A DNA stretch of 18,170 bases from contig JAHZHY010000298.1 in the NCBI GenBank assembly GCA_019420045.1, positions 227-18,396 of the forward strand, written 5' to 3'. The notes under the pieces are model-generated. The model ran no database searches, was not told the DNA's origin, and saw only the letters and a list, made by a program, of their open reading frames with translations. The stretch is from Clostridiales bacterium. Its GTDB lineage: Bacteria; Bacillota; Clostridia; Oscillospirales; Butyricicoccaceae. This document shows, piece after piece, positions 7,125-14,406 of the stretch; within the stretch, counting starts at the first letter, position 1, and each line of letters begins with the position of its first letter. The translations under genes and the position numbers were made by a program.

Positions 7125-7841
7125 ATGGACAAAATACAACAGTTGCAACAGTTTGTGGATGAAAGCAGTTACATCGTCTTTTTTGGCGGCGCCGGCGTCT
7201 CCACTGAAAGCGGCATCCCCGATTTTCGCAGCACCGACGGGCTCTATCATATGAAATACCACTATCCTCCGGAGCAGATCATCAGCCGCAGCTTTTTTGA
7301 AAAGGACCCGGAGGAATTTTACCGGTTTTACCGGGATAAGATGCTGTGGCCGGAGGCCCAGCCCAACCCGGCCCACGAAAAACTGGCCCAGCTGGAGCAG
7401 GAGGGCAAACTGAAAGCGGTGATCACCCAGAACATCGACGGGCTGCATCAGATGGCAGGCAGCCGCCGTGTGCTGGAGCTTCACGGCACAGTACACCGGA
7501 ATTACTGCCAGAAATGCGGCAGGCTCTTTGGCATGAGCGACATCCTGCGCAGCGAAGGCGTGCCCCACTGTCCTTGCGGCGGCGTTATCAAGCCCGATGT
7601 AGTGCTCTATGAAGAAAGCCTGGACACCCGCATCCTCACCCAGGCGGTGGAGGAGATCGCCCGGGCCGATCTGCTGATCGTGGCCGGCACCTCTCTTGTG
7701 GTCTATCCTGCCGCAGGGCTGCTGGACTATTTCAACGGCCGTCACCTGGTGCTCATCAACCGCACCGAAACCGGCCGGGAAGGAAGAGCCAGCCTGTTTA
7801 TTCAGGACAGTGTGGGAAAAGTGCTTTCCCGTCTGCGCTGA
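7125..7841 (+). CDS. Sir2 family NAD+-dependent protein deacylase
   Basis: Removes acyl groups from protein lysines using NAD+, producing nicotinamide and O-acyl-ADP-ribose. The 238 residues contain the NAD-binding motifs GAGVSTESGIPDFR (22-35) and QNIDGLH (102-108), the catalytic histidine H120 in ELHGTVH, and a zinc site of C128, C131, C149 and C151. The late Rossmann motif VAGTSLVVYPAAG is also present. The sequence DKMLWPEAQPN after the first domain is typical of bacterial class U sirtuins; the Tyr/Arg pair of desuccinylases was not seen, so deacetylation is the likely activity. AAAGGAG lies 9 nt before the ATG. It is the last gene of the run starting at 5019, 29 nt after the M55 gene. 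No acetyl-CoA synthetase or acetyltransferase partner is nearby. Confidence 0.95.
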   Translation: MDKIQQLQQFVDESSYIVFFGGAGVSTESGIPDFRSTDGLYHMKYHYPPEQIISRSFFEKDPEEFYRFYRDKMLWPEAQPNPAHEKLAQLEQEGKLKAVITQNIDGLHQMAGSRRVLELHGTVHRNYCQKCGRLFGMSDILRSEGVPHCPCGGVIKPDVVLYEESLDTRILTQAVEEIARADLLIVAGTSLVVYPAAGLLDYFNGRHLVLINRTETGREGRASLFIQDSVGKVLSRLR

Positions 7842-7867
7842 AGCTGCTTTTTTGGCAGAAATCGCCC

Positions 7868-7896
7868 TTGACAACCGGGGAAAAATGGTTTAATCT
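7868..7896 (+). promoter_or_regulatory. Strong promoter of the T-box leader
   Basis: TTGACA (7868-7873), 17 bp, TAATCT (7891-7896). A consensus -35 with ideal spacing places the transcript start near 7903, at the start of the T-box structure. Confidence 0.75.
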
Positions 7897-7902
7897 TGTA
7901 AG

Positions 7903-8173
7903 AAACCAACCCAAATGCATTGACTGGGGGAAAAGAAGCCCGCCTGGCCTGCAGAGAGCTGTCGGATGGTGCAAGACAGCGGCAGAAGGCTTTTCTAACT
8001 GACCCACGAGCAGCAAGCCCAACGGCATTTTGCCCAGTAAGCGCGCCGGAAGCCCACCGTTATGAGGGCACGGGGTGATAGCCCCGACCGAGTGGGCCCT
8101 TTGGCCAACAAGAGTGGTACCGCGGGATTGCATCTAATTCCGTCTCTTGCGTTTTTGCAGGAGACGGTTTTTT
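7903..8173 (+). ncRNA. T-box riboswitch with terminator/antiterminator, probable tRNA-Leu sensor
   Basis: Leader RNA that binds an uncharged tRNA and allows read-through into the gene at 8222. The 14-base T-box AGAGTGGTACCGCG is at 8111-8124. Stem I is recognisable: AGAGAG (7953-7958) and a distal helix GCTGTC/GACAGC around the loop GGATGGTGCAA. The likely specifier is CTG (Leu) at 7999-8001 in CTAACTGACCC, followed by the expected purine; the 5' side of this loop is shorter than usual, so the codon call is moderate. A further helix pairs CGGGG with GCCCCG around TGATA (about 8070-8087). The terminator is CCGTCTCTTGC/GCAGGAGACGG (8140-8150, 8157-8167) plus six T. CAAGAG (8109-8114) can pair with CTCTTG (8144-8149), forming the alternative antiterminator. 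Confidence 0.95.
8140..8173 (+). terminator. Regulated intrinsic terminator of the T-box
   Basis: An 11-bp stem with one G-T wobble, loop GTTTTT and a six-T tail. Its left arm is shared with the T-box antiterminator, so formation depends on tRNA charging. Confidence 0.9.
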
Positions 8174-8221
8174 ATTGGTTTGCCTCGCCTGCCAGTTTTC
8201 ATCGAAAGAGGAGAAGGAAAA

Positions 8222-8623
8222 ATGGATCTGATCAAAAAAACCCGGGACGAAAATTGGGAAGAAGAGGACTGGTGCAAAGACCGCTGGATGCTCCAGGGCT
8301 ATGTGGTCAATTCCGGCTCCCATATTTCGGCAACTGCCAATGTGAGCCTGTGTTACAATGGTGATGGCATGGAGACGGTGGCTTTTGGCATCGGCCCCAT
8401 CGAGGCGGCCTTCCATGCCATCGAAAACATTGTGCAGACCGGCGCCCAGCTGGTCAGTTACAGCATCCGCTCCATGAGTCAGGGCATGGATGCCCAAGGC
8501 CAGGTGGAGGTGCAGCTGGAACACAATGGGGGCACCATCACCGGCGTGGGATTGAGCACCGATATTATCGAAGCCAGCATCAAGGCCTATCTGGACGGCG
8601 TCAATCAGATCCTGGCAAAGTAA
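8222..8623 (+). CDS. Free-standing LeuA (2-isopropylmalate synthase) regulatory domain protein
   Basis: A 133-residue protein whose residues 22-131 align along their whole length with the C-terminal allosteric/dimerisation domain of 2-isopropylmalate synthase, the leucine-binding part of LeuA. Matching blocks are YVVNSGS (27-33), GIGPIEAAFHAI (56-67), GMDAQGQV (88-95) and GVGLSTDIIEAS (108-119), against NGPVDAVYQAI, GKDALGQV and GVGLATDIVESS in E. coli LeuA. The catalytic TIM barrel is absent and no trace of it lies upstream, where the T-box occupies the sequence. The N-terminal 21 residues are acidic and unlike LeuA. The ATG has AAGAGGAG 8 nt upstream. It is the only gene behind the T-box and is followed directly by a terminator. 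It could bind leucine, or modulate a LeuA-type enzyme encoded elsewhere; both are inference. Confidence 0.88.
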   Translation: MDLIKKTRDENWEEEDWCKDRWMLQGYVVNSGSHISATANVSLCYNGDGMETVAFGIGPIEAAFHAIENIVQTGAQLVSYSIRSMSQGMDAQGQVEVQLEHNGGTITGVGLSTDIIEASIKAYLDGVNQILAK

Positions 8624-8628
8624 CCAAA

Positions 8629-8654
8629 GCGGGAGGAAGACCTCCCGCTTTTTT
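8629..8654 (+). terminator. Intrinsic terminator after the LeuA-domain gene
   Basis: GCGGGAGG, loop AAGA, CCTCCCGC, then six T. It begins 5 nt after the stop codon and makes the T-box unit monocistronic. Confidence 0.93.
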
Positions 8655-8668
8655 GTAGGGCCTATGCC

Positions 8669-8697
8669 TTGTACCCGACTGCAAATGGGAATACAAT
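8669..8697 (+). promoter_or_regulatory. Candidate promoter of the DUF3592-like gene
   Basis: TTGTAC (8669-8674), 17 bp, TACAAT (8692-8697), about 45 bp before the start codon at 8744. Confidence 0.55.
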
Positions 8698-8743
8698 GGG
8701 AGAAGACTGCCTCGGAAATGAGAGGCAATAGGGAGAGAATACA

Positions 8744-9622
8744 ATGGAAAAAGGGAGAAAAAAGAAACCGCTTCCCACCAGGCGAACCATGATCGTGGCC
8801 TTTGTGCTGACGGCGCTGTTTGCCGCCATGGCCATGCCTCCTTTGGCGGTGCATTTCAGCGAAAAGCGTGGAAGCATCCAGGTGGAGGGCACGGTGGTGG
8901 ATATAGAACGCAGTCGTTCTCTGCGCCAGAACAAGAACGGAGGATATTATAACTCTTACGACCATTTTCCGGTGTATGAGTTCACTTATGGCGGGGAAGA
9001 GCTGCGCTTGACCGGCGACGCCCGGGGCGATGTGGAGATCGGTGAAACCCGCTCCCTGTATTATTGGCCGGAAACCGGCCTGGTTATTGCCAAGGGAGAC
9101 GCCCGGCGCCTTGTGCTGTCGGCGGTGATGGGGCTGGCTGCCTGCTGTGCCTTTGTCACCGGTACCCGGGCGGCCTGGCTGCGGCGGGATATGGAGGAAA
9201 ACAAACCCAGCAAAGCCAAAGGACGGATTTTCCGGATTCTCATCCTCACCGGCGTTATATGCATCGTCTTTGTCATTTTGCTGGTGACCACCGAGCTTCG
9301 CTATATCTGGACCGGTGTACAGGTGCGGGCCCAGGTCCAATACCCCGACGGGGACGGCCGGGGAGCCAGCGTCACTTTCCAGTGGAAAGACAAGGAAAAA
9401 GGGGTTCATGCAGTGACTTCGCCCTTCTCTCTGCTGCCCAAAAGCTATTACCGTGGTGACAAGCTGATTGTCTATTATAACACCGGCTGGAAACAGGGAC
9501 ACATTCCGGCCAACCGGGGCCTTGTGTGGACCGGTGCCCTGGGCGGAAGCGCCGCTGCTGTGATTACTCTGTCCTGGGGTGTTTGGGGACTGACCCGGCA
9601 AAAACGGCGGCAGAAAAACTGA
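8744..9622 (+). CDS. DUF3592-like membrane protein with duplicated unit
   Basis: A 292-residue protein of unknown function. Four predicted membrane segments (about 16-36, 122-141, 162-183, 262-283) frame two soluble domains. The first (about 45-118: VEGTVVDIERS, FPVYEFTYGGEE, SLYYWPETG) looks like a DUF3592 domain. The second (about 190-256: VQVRAQVQYPDG, ASVTFQWKDKEKG, LIVYYNTGWKQG) has the same order of elements and appears to be a diverged second copy. The N-terminus is strongly basic (KGRKKK, TRR), and the segment between the two halves (142-161) is also basic, as expected for cytoplasmic parts, which would place both soluble domains outside the membrane. The Shine-Dalgarno sequence (AGGGAGA, 8730-8736) is weak. 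It is flanked by its own promoter and terminator. Confidence 0.8.
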   Translation: MEKGRKKKPLPTRRTMIVAFVLTALFAAMAMPPLAVHFSEKRGSIQVEGTVVDIERSRSLRQNKNGGYYNSYDHFPVYEFTYGGEELRLTGDARGDVEIGETRSLYYWPETGLVIAKGDARRLVLSAVMGLAACCAFVTGTRAAWLRRDMEENKPSKAKGRIFRILILTGVICIVFVILLVTTELRYIWTGVQVRAQVQYPDGDGRGASVTFQWKDKEKGVHAVTSPFSLLPKSYYRGDKLIVYYNTGWKQGHIPANRGLVWTGALGGSAAAVITLSWGVWGLTRQKRRQKN

Positions 9623-9703
9623 GTGTCCAATGGCTGAACTTCCGTACCTTTCTTTGCCCTCATCGGTTGTTTCACCCAGAAAACCATTATCCTGCGTGAA
9701 TCG

Positions 9704-9733
9704 AAAAGGCGGCCCTTGCGGCCGCCTTTTTTT
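9704..9733 (+). terminator. Intrinsic terminator after the DUF3592-like gene
   Basis: AAAAGGCGGCC (9704-9714), loop CTTGC, GGCCGCCTTTT (9720-9730), with a run of seven T (9727-9733). It lies 80 nt after the stop codon. The 80 nt between hold nothing recognisable. Confidence 0.9.
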
Positions 9734-9744
9734 CATTCTATAAT
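9716..9744 (+). promoter_or_regulatory. Candidate promoter of the ornithine cyclodeaminase family gene
   Basis: TTGCGG (9716-9721), 17 bp, TATAAT (9739-9744). The consensus -10 lies within a small palindrome TTCTATAATAGAA (9737-9749), which could be a regulator site. The -35 overlaps the preceding terminator. Confidence 0.5.
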
Positions 9745-9787
9745 AGAATTACTATAAAAATCATCCAAAGGAAAGAGGGGAACCGCC

Positions 9788-10771
9788 ATGAACCAGACTC
9801 TGATCATTGGAAAGAAAGACGCGGAAGAGCTTCTCACCATGGAAGCCTGTATTCACGCCATGGAAGAAACATTCCGGGATATTTCCGCCGGGAAAACCAC
9901 CATGCTCCAACGAAGCATGATGCCCCAGAAAAAGGGAAACACATTTGCCCTCATGGCATCGGACAACCAGCAGCAAGAAATCTGCGGCGTCAAGACCATT
10001 GTCTTTCCTGGAGCCGAGGCCAAGAAAAACGGCACCAGCCAGGGAATCATTCCCTTGTTTGACAGCGCCACCGGCGCTCTTCTGGCCATTGTAGATGCCG
10101 AGCACATCACGGCGCTGCGCACTGCCGCCGCCAGCGCTGCGGCCACCCGTGTGCTGGCCCGGGAGGACAGCTGTACCCTGGGATTGCTGGGCGCCGGGCG
10201 CATTGGCCGGATGCATATTGCCGCCATATCCCAGGTGCGCCCCATCCGTCGTGTCTTTGTGTGGAACCGCACTCCCGCCGGTGGAGAAGTCTGCTGTAAG
10301 TGGGTAAAAGAGCAGTTGGGGCTGGAAGCTGTCCTGTGCGAAACACCCCGTGAGGCCACAGAACAGGCGGATATTCTCTGCACTGTCACCCAGGCCAAGG
10401 AGCCGTTGGTGGAGGGAGAATGGATCAAAGAAGGAGCTCACATCAATGCCGTAGGCGCCTGCGCCCCCACAGCCCGGGAAGTAGACAGCCGCACCGTCTG
10501 CCGCTCGGCCATCTACCTGGATCAGCGCCAGGCCGCTTTGCGGGACGGCGGCGATCTGGTGATCCCTCTGGAAAAGGGGGAGCTTTCCATGGACAACATC
10601 CGGGGCGAAGTGGGTCAGGTGCTTTTGGGCACCGTGTCCGGGCGGCAAAGCCCGGAAGAGATCACCTTTTTCGAATCGGTGGGCATCGCTGTGGAAGACC
10701 TGTCTGCCGCCCACCTGCTTTACCGGCTGGCCCTGGAAAAAGGCCGGGGCACCATGGTGGAGATCGGCTGA
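9788..10771 (+). CDS. Ornithine cyclodeaminase / mu-crystallin family NAD(P)-dependent enzyme
   Basis: A 327-residue cytoplasmic enzyme of the OCD/mu-crystallin family, whose members include ornithine cyclodeaminase, alanine dehydrogenase, ketimine reductases and opine-type synthases. Features are the conserved lysine K69 in CGVKTI, the substrate-carboxylate arginine R111 in HITALRTAAAS, the Rossmann glycine motif GAGRIG (135-140), the NAVGACAPTAREVD block and a C-terminal ESVGIAVEDLSAA block. The length matches the family. The actual substrate cannot be read from sequence. It stands alone between its own promoter and a bidirectional terminator, with AGAGGGG 7 nt before the ATG. No arginine or ornithine catabolic genes are adjacent, so a proline-forming role is not supported by context. 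Confidence 0.9.
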   Translation: MNQTLIIGKKDAEELLTMEACIHAMEETFRDISAGKTTMLQRSMMPQKKGNTFALMASDNQQQEICGVKTIVFPGAEAKKNGTSQGIIPLFDSATGALLAIVDAEHITALRTAAASAAATRVLAREDSCTLGLLGAGRIGRMHIAAISQVRPIRRVFVWNRTPAGGEVCCKWVKEQLGLEAVLCETPREATEQADILCTVTQAKEPLVEGEWIKEGAHINAVGACAPTAREVDSRTVCRSAIYLDQRQAALRDGGDLVIPLEKGELSMDNIRGEVGQVLLGTVSGRQSPEEITFFESVGIAVEDLSAAHLLYRLALEKGRGTMVEIG

Positions 10772-10798
10772 TCTGTTTATCAAAATCCGACCTGTACA

Positions 10799-10835
10799 GA
10801 AAATCCGCCGCTTGAACAGCAAGCGGCGGATTTTC
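10799..10835. terminator. Bidirectional terminator between convergent genes
   Basis: GAAAATCCGCCGCTTG (10799-10814) and CAAGCGGCGGATTTTC (10820-10835) form a perfect 16-bp stem with loop AACAG. It serves the rightward gene ending at 10771 and the leftward M16 peptidase gene ending at 10843. Confidence 0.9.
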
Positions 10836-10842
10836 TTGTTTT

Positions 10843-12102
10843 TCAGCAAAGGGCGGCACGGATGACGGCCTGGTATTCCTCTTGAGAGGAAACCTTGCCC
10901 ACAGCAGAGAAGGAGGCATTGGGCAGCTTGAACAGCTCCTGGGCCAGCTGATGGACTCCATCCCGGGTGACGGCGTCATAGCCCCGGATAATATCCTCAG
11001 CACTAAGGGGATGGCCATAGAGGAACTCGCCCCGGGCATTGGCGTTCATCCGGCTGTTCATGCTCTCCAGGCTCATGAGAGCCGAGCTCTTCAGCTGCTC
11101 CACCGAACGCTGCACTTCTTCTTCCGTGGGGCCTTCCTGGGCAAAAGCCCGCACTTCCTGGCCGATAAGCTCCAGAGCCTGCATTTCGGTACTGCGGCCC
11201 AGGGCGGTATAGATGCCGAAATAGCCGGTGTCCCGATGGGCCGAAGAGAAGGAATAGATGGTATAGCAAAGGCCCTTCTGCTCCCGCACCCGCTGGAACA
11301 GGCGGGAGGACATTCCGCCGCCCAGGATGTTGCTGAGCACCTGCATCCGGTAACGATCCGGGCTTCCGGCGGCGATACCGGGGAAGGCCAGGCACAGATG
11401 GTTCTGCTCAATGTCCTTGGTCTTGGTGGTAAAAGAGGGCTGATAGACGGCCTGAGGCGCTGTCAGCGGCTCTCCCCCCGGCATCTTTTCAAACCGGCGG
11501 GCGATCTGCTCGATGTCGTTCATGGTAAAACTGCCAGCCACCGACACCACGGTATTGGCGGCAGAATAACGGCTGCTGCAATAATCCCGCAGGGTGTCCC
11601 CCTGGATCTTCTCCAAGGTCTCCCGGGTGCCCAGAATGGGACGGCCCAGGGAAGAGCCTTTGTAAATGGCAGAGGACAGCCGCTCGATCACCAGATCGTC
11701 GGGAGTATCTTCATACATGCCGATCTCTTCCAGAATGACGCCCCGCTCCAGATCGGTCTCCTGCTGGCCGAACCGGGAATGGAAATACATATCACACAGA
11801 AGGTCGGCGGCTTCCTGGATGTGGGTGTCCAACACCCGGGCATAGTAACAGGTGTTCTCTTTTGTGGTAAAGGCATTGACCTGGCCGCCGATGGCGTCAA
11901 AGGCGGTGGCCAGCTGGGCCGCTGTGCGGCTTTCGGTGCCTTTGAAAAGCATATGCTCGATGTAGTGGGAAATGCCTCCCAGTTCTTCCGGCTCGTGACG
12001 GGAGCCGCTTTCCACCCAAACGCCCAGGGCGCAGGAGCGCACCGAGGGAACTTGCTCATAAAGAATACGCACGCCGTTGGGCAAAGTGATTTTTTCGATC
12101 AT
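10843..12102 (-). CDS. M16 family zinc peptidase (processing-peptidase/insulinase type)
   Basis: A 419-residue protein of the M16B group, related to mitochondrial processing peptidase beta and to the B. subtilis MlpA/YmxG protein encoded after pnp. The inverted zinc motif is intact: HYIEH (H46, E49, H50) with the distal glutamate in LERGVILEEIGM about 75 residues on. The second half contains the family block NILGGGMSSRLFQRVREQKGL, with the conserved arginine and tyrosine of the partner domain. Being a single half-size protein, it should act as a homodimer. No signal peptide is seen, so it is cytoplasmic. The ATG at 12102 is preferred over a GTG at 12108 because the GAGGTG ribosome site lies 5 nt before the ATG and would overlap the GTG. 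Its substrate is unknown; in Bacillus a homologue affects protease expression. Confidence 0.93.
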   Translation of the reverse strand: MIEKITLPNGVRILYEQVPSVRSCALGVWVESGSRHEPEELGGISHYIEHMLFKGTESRTAAQLATAFDAIGGQVNAFTTKENTCYYARVLDTHIQEAADLLCDMYFHSRFGQQETDLERGVILEEIGMYEDTPDDLVIERLSSAIYKGSSLGRPILGTRETLEKIQGDTLRDYCSSRYSAANTVVSVAGSFTMNDIEQIARRFEKMPGGEPLTAPQAVYQPSFTTKTKDIEQNHLCLAFPGIAAGSPDRYRMQVLSNILGGGMSSRLFQRVREQKGLCYTIYSFSSAHRDTGYFGIYTALGRSTEMQALELIGQEVRAFAQEGPTEEEVQRSVEQLKSSALMSLESMNSRMNANARGEFLYGHPLSAEDIIRGYDAVTRDGVHQLAQELFKLPNASFSAVGKVSSQEEYQAVIRAALC

Positions 12103-12150
12103 AGTCACACCTCAAACGGAAAAATCTGCGGCCCTGCCGCGTAAAAGGGG

Positions 12151-12200
12151 GGGGCGGGCCATGAGACCCGCCCCGTTTCCCGGAGCTTTGTCTGGCTCCG
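12151..12200 (-). other. Two RNA hairpins between pnp and the M16 peptidase gene
   Basis: Read leftward, CGGAGC/GCTCCG (12200-12195 with 12186-12181) is followed by GGGGCGGG/CCCGCCCC (12174-12167 with 12158-12151), then CCCC and TTTT. The second resembles a weak terminator or an mRNA 3'-end stabiliser, so the peptidase may be expressed by partial read-through from pnp. Confidence 0.45.
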
Positions 12201-12219
12201 TAACAGTATTTCTTCTTTT

Positions 12220-14367
12220 TTACCGGATATGTTCGCCGGGCTTAGCGCCGCCCCGGGCGTTGATCTCGGCAATGGCGTCCTTGCGGGACAGGTTGATCCG
12301 GCCCTTGTCGTCGATCTCCACCACCTTGACCCAGGTCATGTCGCCGATATTCAGCACATCTTCCACTTTCTCCACCCGGCGGTTGTCCAGCTTGGAGATG
12401 TGGATCAGTCCATCCTTACCGGGAGCGATCTCCACAAAGGCGCCGAAGCTCATGATGCGTACCACTTTGCCATAGAAGATGTCGCCGATCTCCGGGTCCT
12501 TGACGATGGCCAGAATGGTTTTCTTGGCAGCGTCGCAGTCGGCGGCGTTGATAGCGGCGATGCACACCGAGCCGTCGTCCTCAATGTCGATCTTGGTGTT
12601 GGTGTCGGCGGTGATCTTCTGGATCACAGAGCCGCCCTTGCCGATGACATCGCGGATCTTCTCGGGATCGATGGTGAAGCGCACCATCTTGGGAGCATAA
12701 GCGGACAGCTCAGGACGGGGAGCGGGGATGCAGGGGAGCATCACCTCGTTGAGGATCTCCATCCGGGCCACGCGGGTCTTTTCAAAGGCTTCTTCGATGA
12801 TCTCCATGGTCAGGCCATCGCACTTGATGTCCACCTGGATGGCGGTAATGCCCTTCTCGGTGCCAGCCACCTTGAAGTCCATGTCGCCGAAGAAGTCTTC
12901 GATGCCCTGGATATCGGTGAAGGTGATATGGCGGTCGCCTTCCACCACAAGGCCGCAGGAAATGCCGGCCACAGGGGCCTTGATGGGCACACCGGCATCC
13001 ATCAGAGCCAGGGTGGAGCCGCAGACGCTGCCCTGGGAAGTGGAGCCGTTGGAAGAGAGCACTTCAGAGACCAGACGGAAGGAATAGGGGAACTCTTCCA
13101 CAGAGGGAATGACGCATTCCAGCGCACGCTCGGCCAAAGCGCCGTGGCCGATCTCCCGGCGGCCAGGGGAGCGGGAGGGCTTGGCCTCGCCCACAGAATA
13201 GCCGGGGAAGTTATACTGATGCATATAGCGCTTTTCGGTTTCTTCGTAGATGGTGTCCAGCTCCTGGGCATCCCGGAGAGTACCCAGAGTGCAGGTGGTC
13301 AGAACCTGAGTCTGGCCGCGAGTGAACAGGCCCGAGCCATGGACACGGGGCAGCAGGCCCACTTCGGCGGCCAGAGGACGCACCTCGGTGAGGCTGCGGC
13401 CGTCCACACGCTTCTGCTCATCCAGCAGCATGCGGCGCACCACATACTTCTGCAGCTTGTACATGCACTCGCCGAAGAGCTTTTCGCTGTCGGGATATTT
13501 CTCGCCGAACTTCTCGATCACTTCATCGGTGAGGGCGTCGATGGCCTTGTCCCGCACGGTTTTGTCCACAGCCAGAATGGCCTCACGCACCTGGGCCTCG
13601 GCGTAATTCTTCACATCTTCGTACATCTCAGCAGGCACGGTGATGTGCTCGAAATCAAACTTCTCTTTGCCGATCTCCTTCTTGATGCCGTCGATGAAAG
13701 CCACCAGCTTCTTGATCTCATCGTGGGCGATGGCGATGGCCCGGAGCATCTGGTCCTCGGGGAACTGATCGGCGCCGGCCTCGATCATGACCACCTTGTC
13801 AGCGGTGCCGGCCACGGTCACATTCAGCTGGCTCTTCTGCCGCTGCTCGGAGTTGGGGCACACCACATAAGCGCCGTTGACATAACCCATGTTGACGCCG
13901 CCGATGGGGCCGCCCCAGGGGATGTCGGAAATGGACAGGGCAATGGAGGTGCCGATCATGGCGGCGATCTCCGGCAGGTTGTCGTGGTCCACGCTCATGA
14001 CGGTGCAGCTGATGACCACATCGTTGCGCATATCCGAGGGGAAGAGGGGACGGATGGGCCGGTCGATCAGGCGGGAAGCCAGGATGGCCCGCTCGGAAGG
14101 ACGGCCTTCCCGGCGCATGAAGCTGCCGGGGATACGGCCCACGGCGTACAGTTTTTCTTCAAAGTCCACAGACAGGGGGAAGAAGTCGATGCCGTCCCGG
14201 GGCTTTTTGGAAGCCGTGGCATTGACCAGCACGCAGGTATCGCCCCAGCGCACCATGCAGGAAGCGTTGGACAGGCCGGCCAGCTTGCCGGTCTCCACCA
14301 CCAGAGGCCGGCCGGCCAGGGTGGTTTCAAATCTTCTTTCGTTGGGGAATTCCATCTTGGTAATCAT
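12220..14367 (-). CDS. pnp: Polyribonucleotide nucleotidyltransferase (PNPase)
   Basis: Phosphorolytic 3'-to-5' exoribonuclease that degrades RNA and can add tails; trimeric and cytoplasmic. The 715 residues show the full domain order: RNase PH domain 1 (about 14-145), an all-helical linker, RNase PH domain 2 (about 320-460), a KH domain with GKGG, and a C-terminal S1 domain (GKVVRIMSFGAFVEI ... GLIHISKL). The catalytic core is intact, with SPGRREIGHGALAERAL and the metal-binding aspartates D491 and D497 in EDFFGDMDF, equivalent to D486 and D492 of E. coli. The ATG at 14367 is chosen because AAAAGGAGG lies 10 nt upstream; an ATG four codons later (14355) would be too far from it. It follows rpsO, as in most bacteria, and its leader carries a long stem-loop. 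Confidence 0.98.
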   Translation of the reverse strand: MITKMEFPNERRFETTLAGRPLVVETGKLAGLSNASCMVRWGDTCVLVNATASKKPRDGIDFFPLSVDFEEKLYAVGRIPGSFMRREGRPSERAILASRLIDRPIRPLFPSDMRNDVVISCTVMSVDHDNLPEIAAMIGTSIALSISDIPWGGPIGGVNMGYVNGAYVVCPNSEQRQKSQLNVTVAGTADKVVMIEAGADQFPEDQMLRAIAIAHDEIKKLVAFIDGIKKEIGKEKFDFEHITVPAEMYEDVKNYAEAQVREAILAVDKTVRDKAIDALTDEVIEKFGEKYPDSEKLFGECMYKLQKYVVRRMLLDEQKRVDGRSLTEVRPLAAEVGLLPRVHGSGLFTRGQTQVLTTCTLGTLRDAQELDTIYEETEKRYMHQYNFPGYSVGEAKPSRSPGRREIGHGALAERALECVIPSVEEFPYSFRLVSEVLSSNGSTSQGSVCGSTLALMDAGVPIKAPVAGISCGLVVEGDRHITFTDIQGIEDFFGDMDFKVAGTEKGITAIQVDIKCDGLTMEIIEEAFEKTRVARMEILNEVMLPCIPAPRPELSAYAPKMVRFTIDPEKIRDVIGKGGSVIQKITADTNTKIDIEDDGSVCIAAINAADCDAAKKTILAIVKDPEIGDIFYGKVVRIMSFGAFVEIAPGKDGLIHISKLDNRRVEKVEDVLNIGDMTWVKVVEIDDKGRINLSRKDAIAEINARGGAKPGEHIR

Positions 14368-14406
14368 AAAAAAGGTTCCTCCTTTTCCGGTGCGGATACC
14401 CAATGC

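Noticed and set aside
8060..9736. Open frame of 558 codons on the minus strand across the T-box, LeuA-domain and DUF3592-like genes
   Set aside because: It crosses terminators and a T-box on the opposite strand and has no family resemblance.
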